Shown here: positions 12,376 to 13,818 of the stretch, one piece after another
Numbering within the stretch: the stretch's first letter is position 1
Layout: every line of letters begins with the position of its first letter
Assembly (NCBI GenBank): GCA_046729895.1
Contig: JBKPHP010000183.1
Location: forward strand, 1-13,818
DNA: 13,818 nucleotides
From: DASXBA01 sp046729895
GTDB taxonomy: Bacteria; Actinomycetota; Thermoleophilia; Solirubrobacterales; Thermoleophilaceae
Reading direction: 5' to 3'
Translations under genes and position numbers: made by a program
Notes under the pieces: model-generated
Told to the model about the DNA's origin: nothing
What the model saw: the letters and a program-made list of their open reading frames with translations, nothing else
Database searches by the model: none

Positions 12376-13143
12376 GTGCTGCTCGCCATCGATGTCGGGA
12401 ACACCCAGACGCACATAGGGATCTTTCGGGGCGAGGAGCTCGTGGACAGCTGGCGCCTCTCCACCGACCGGGAGGCGACCGCGGACATGCTCGGCGCGCA
12501 GCTCGCCGGCCTGCTGGCCCTGCGCGGCCTGAGCCTCGGCGACGTCGACGCCGCGATCGTGTCGTCGGTGGTGCCCCAGCTCGGCCACGAATACGAGCTC
12601 GTGTCGGAGCGCTACTTCGAGGGCGCCCTGCAGGTGGTCGGCCCGGGGCTCAAGACCGGCATGGCGATCAAGATCGACAACCCGCGCGAGGTGGGCGCCG
12701 ACCGGCTCGTCAACGCCGTGGCGGCCTATGCGCGGTTCGGAGGGCCGTGCATCTCGGTCGATTTCGGGACGACCATCAACTACGACGTCGTGTCCTCCGA
12801 GGGGGACTACCTCGGCGGCGTGATCGCACCCGGCGTCGAGATCTCGATCGAGGCTCTCTCCCAGCGGGCCGCTCGCCTGTTCGAGGTGGACCTGGAGGCC
12901 CCGCCAGGGACGATCGGAAAGAACACCCAGGCGGCGATCCAGGCGGGCGTCATCTATGGCTTCGCCGGCCAGGTGGACGCGATCGTCTCGAGGCTGCGCG
13001 AGGCGCTCGACGAAGAGGCGGCTACGGTCGCCACGGGTGGGCTGGCCGAGCCGATCGTGCCCTACTGCGACGAGATCGACGAGGTCGACGACCTGCTCAC
13101 GTTGAACGGGCTGCGGCTGATCTGGGCACGTAACGCGAGCTGA
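12376..13143 (+). CDS. coaX: Type III pantothenate kinase
   Basis: ATP-dependent phosphorylation of pantothenate to 4'-phosphopantothenate, the first committed step of CoA synthesis. The 255-residue ASKHA-fold protein has the phosphate loop IDVGNTQTHIG (5-15, Asp6), the pantothenate-binding GADRLVNAVAAY (107-118, with probable catalytic Asp109), VDFGTTINYDVV (128-139), LGGVIAPGVEIS (146-157), GKNTQAAIQAG (181-191) and a C-terminal ATGGLAEPIV and LTLNGL. The second phosphate loop reads GTTINYD where many members have GTATTFD, a variation also seen in other actinobacterial enzymes. Length is typical. GTG 12376 is the only start that keeps the MLLAIDVGNT beginning. It lies 39 nt after fabI, so it could be read from the FAS operon or from its own promoter. 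Confidence 0.95.
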   Translation: MLLAIDVGNTQTHIGIFRGEELVDSWRLSTDREATADMLGAQLAGLLALRGLSLGDVDAAIVSSVVPQLGHEYELVSERYFEGALQVVGPGLKTGMAIKIDNPREVGADRLVNAVAAYARFGGPCISVDFGTTINYDVVSSEGDYLGGVIAPGVEISIEALSQRAARLFEVDLEAPPGTIGKNTQAAIQAGVIYGFAGQVDAIVSRLREALDEEAATVATGGLAEPIVPYCDEIDEVDDLLTLNGLRLIWARNAS

Positions 13144-13195
13144 CAGGGCCGAGTCCGTGGATCCCCATGATCCCGACCGACGGGTCCCCGAGCGC

Positions 13196-13201
13196 TACCC
13201 T
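13196..13201 (+). promoter_or_regulatory. Possible -10 box for a leaderless dus transcript
   Basis: TACCCT matches TANNNT and ends 6 nt before GTG 13208. No Shine-Dalgarno precedes that GTG and no -35 box is visible. The arrangement repeats what is seen at coaX. The match is weak on its own. Confidence 0.3.
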
Positions 13202-13207
13202 CGCGCC

Positions 13208-13818
13208 GTGCGCTCGCTGACCGACAGCTGGAGGCTCGGCGGCGTGGAGATCGCCAACCGGCTGGTGCTCGCGCCGCTGGCCGGCATCGGCAACTGGTTC
13301 GTGCGCCTGCAGGCCCGGCGCCACGGGGCCGGTCGCGTGATCTCGGAGATGGTGTCGAGCTTCGGGGTGAAGCATGGCAACGAGCGGACGATCCGCGAGC
13401 TGCTCCGCATCCATCCGGAGGAGCATCCCGTGTCGATCCAGCTCTTCGGCCAGGACCCGGAAGTGATGCGGGAGGCGGCGGCGGTCGCGGCGGAGGCCGG
13501 CGCCGACCTGATCGACATCAACATGGGCTGCCCGGTCCGCAAGGTATGCAAGACGGGCGCCGGCGCGGCCTTGCTGGACGACCACGACCGAGCCGTCGCG
13601 ATCGCCAGGGCGGCGGCCGAGGGTGGCGGACTCCCGGTGACGGTGAAGCTGCGTCCCGGCCAGCGCCCCGGCGAGCGAAACGGGCTGACGCTGGCCCGGC
13701 GCCTGGCCGGGGAGGCGCACGTGTCGGGCATCGCCTTCCATCCACGGCACGCCTCCCAGCAGCACAAGGGCGCTCCCGACTACGACCTCGCGGCCGAGCT
13801 CGTCGAGGCTCTGGAGCT
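13208..13818 (+). CDS. tRNA-dihydrouridine synthase (DusB-like), 3' end outside window
   Basis: FMN- and NADPH-dependent reduction of specific uridines in tRNA to dihydrouridine. The first 203 residues of the TIM-barrel domain are present and run off the right edge. Motifs are LAPLAGIGNWFVRL (21-34), SEMV (46-49), VSIQLFGQDPEVM (75-87), DLIDINMGCPVRKV (100-113) with catalytic Cys108, GAGAALL (117-123) and VTVKLRPG (144-151) with the FMN-region lysine. The FMN-phosphate loop reads HPRHASQQHKG (178-188) where E. coli-type Dus proteins have an HGRT motif. GTG 13208 starts close to the family N-terminus; a GTG at 13157 is also in frame but would add a Pro/Arg/Asp-rich stretch. It lies 64 nt after coaX, with no strong terminator between them. 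Confidence 0.9.
   Translation, partial: MRSLTDSWRLGGVEIANRLVLAPLAGIGNWFVRLQARRHGAGRVISEMVSSFGVKHGNERTIRELLRIHPEEHPVSIQLFGQDPEVMREAAAVAAEAGADLIDINMGCPVRKVCKTGAGAALLDDHDRAVAIARAAAEGGGLPVTVKLRPGQRPGERNGLTLARRLAGEAHVSGIAFHPRHASQQHKGAPDYDLAAELVEALE

Noticed and set aside
13144..13195. A possible terminator between coaX and dus
   Set aside because: Only a 4-bp CCCG/CGGG stem could be found, and there is no T-run.

Overview
This is a very GC-rich window with every supported gene on the + strand. GTG or TTG starts are frequent, and most junctions are 4-nt ATGA/GTGA overlaps. The protein set fits a high-GC Actinomycetota member, possibly Thermoleophilia-like: an InhA-like enoyl-ACP reductase, a MaoC-type dehydratase, an acyl-CoA-carboxylase-type carboxyltransferase beta subunit, a type III pantothenate kinase and a SnoaL-like protein. 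That placement rests on protein resemblance and composition only. I see no rRNA, tRNA, CRISPR array, insertion sequence or phage gene.

Layout. (1) 2-550 is the C-terminal part of a cytochrome P450, cut by the window edge. (2) 605-2779 holds a SnoaL/NTF2-like protein and a folate block, folP-folB-folK, closed by a possible hairpin terminator. (3) 2864-4902 holds a small Cys-rich protein and a two-component system: a soluble GAF histidine kinase and a LuxR-type response regulator. (4) 5014-12336 is a tightly packed type II fatty acid synthesis operon: fabD-fabH-fabG-acpP-fabF-carboxyltransferase-SGNH hydrolase-MaoC dehydratase-fabI. (5) 12376-13818 holds coaX and a tRNA-dihydrouridine synthase cut by the right edge.

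How the genes work together. The carboxyltransferase would make malonyl-CoA and FabD would load it on ACP. FabH starts chains and FabF extends them. FabG, the MaoC protein (in place of FabZ/FabA) and the InhA-like FabI complete each round. CoaX makes 4'-phosphopantothenate for CoA, the source of the ACP prosthetic group. The SGNH hydrolase has no signal peptide and is embedded by ATGA overlaps, so it may act on acyl thioesters inside the cell; that is inference.

This is mainly core metabolism, and I do not see a wholly new system. The points most worth a second look are the SGNH hydrolase in the FAS operon, the duplicated ribosome-binding/start region with a four-codon mini-ORF before the kinase, a two-state G/C hairpin before fabD, substrate-pocket residues in the carboxyltransferase and FabI, and candidate leaderless starts for coaX and the dus gene. 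No gene-free stretch exceeds about 110 bases.
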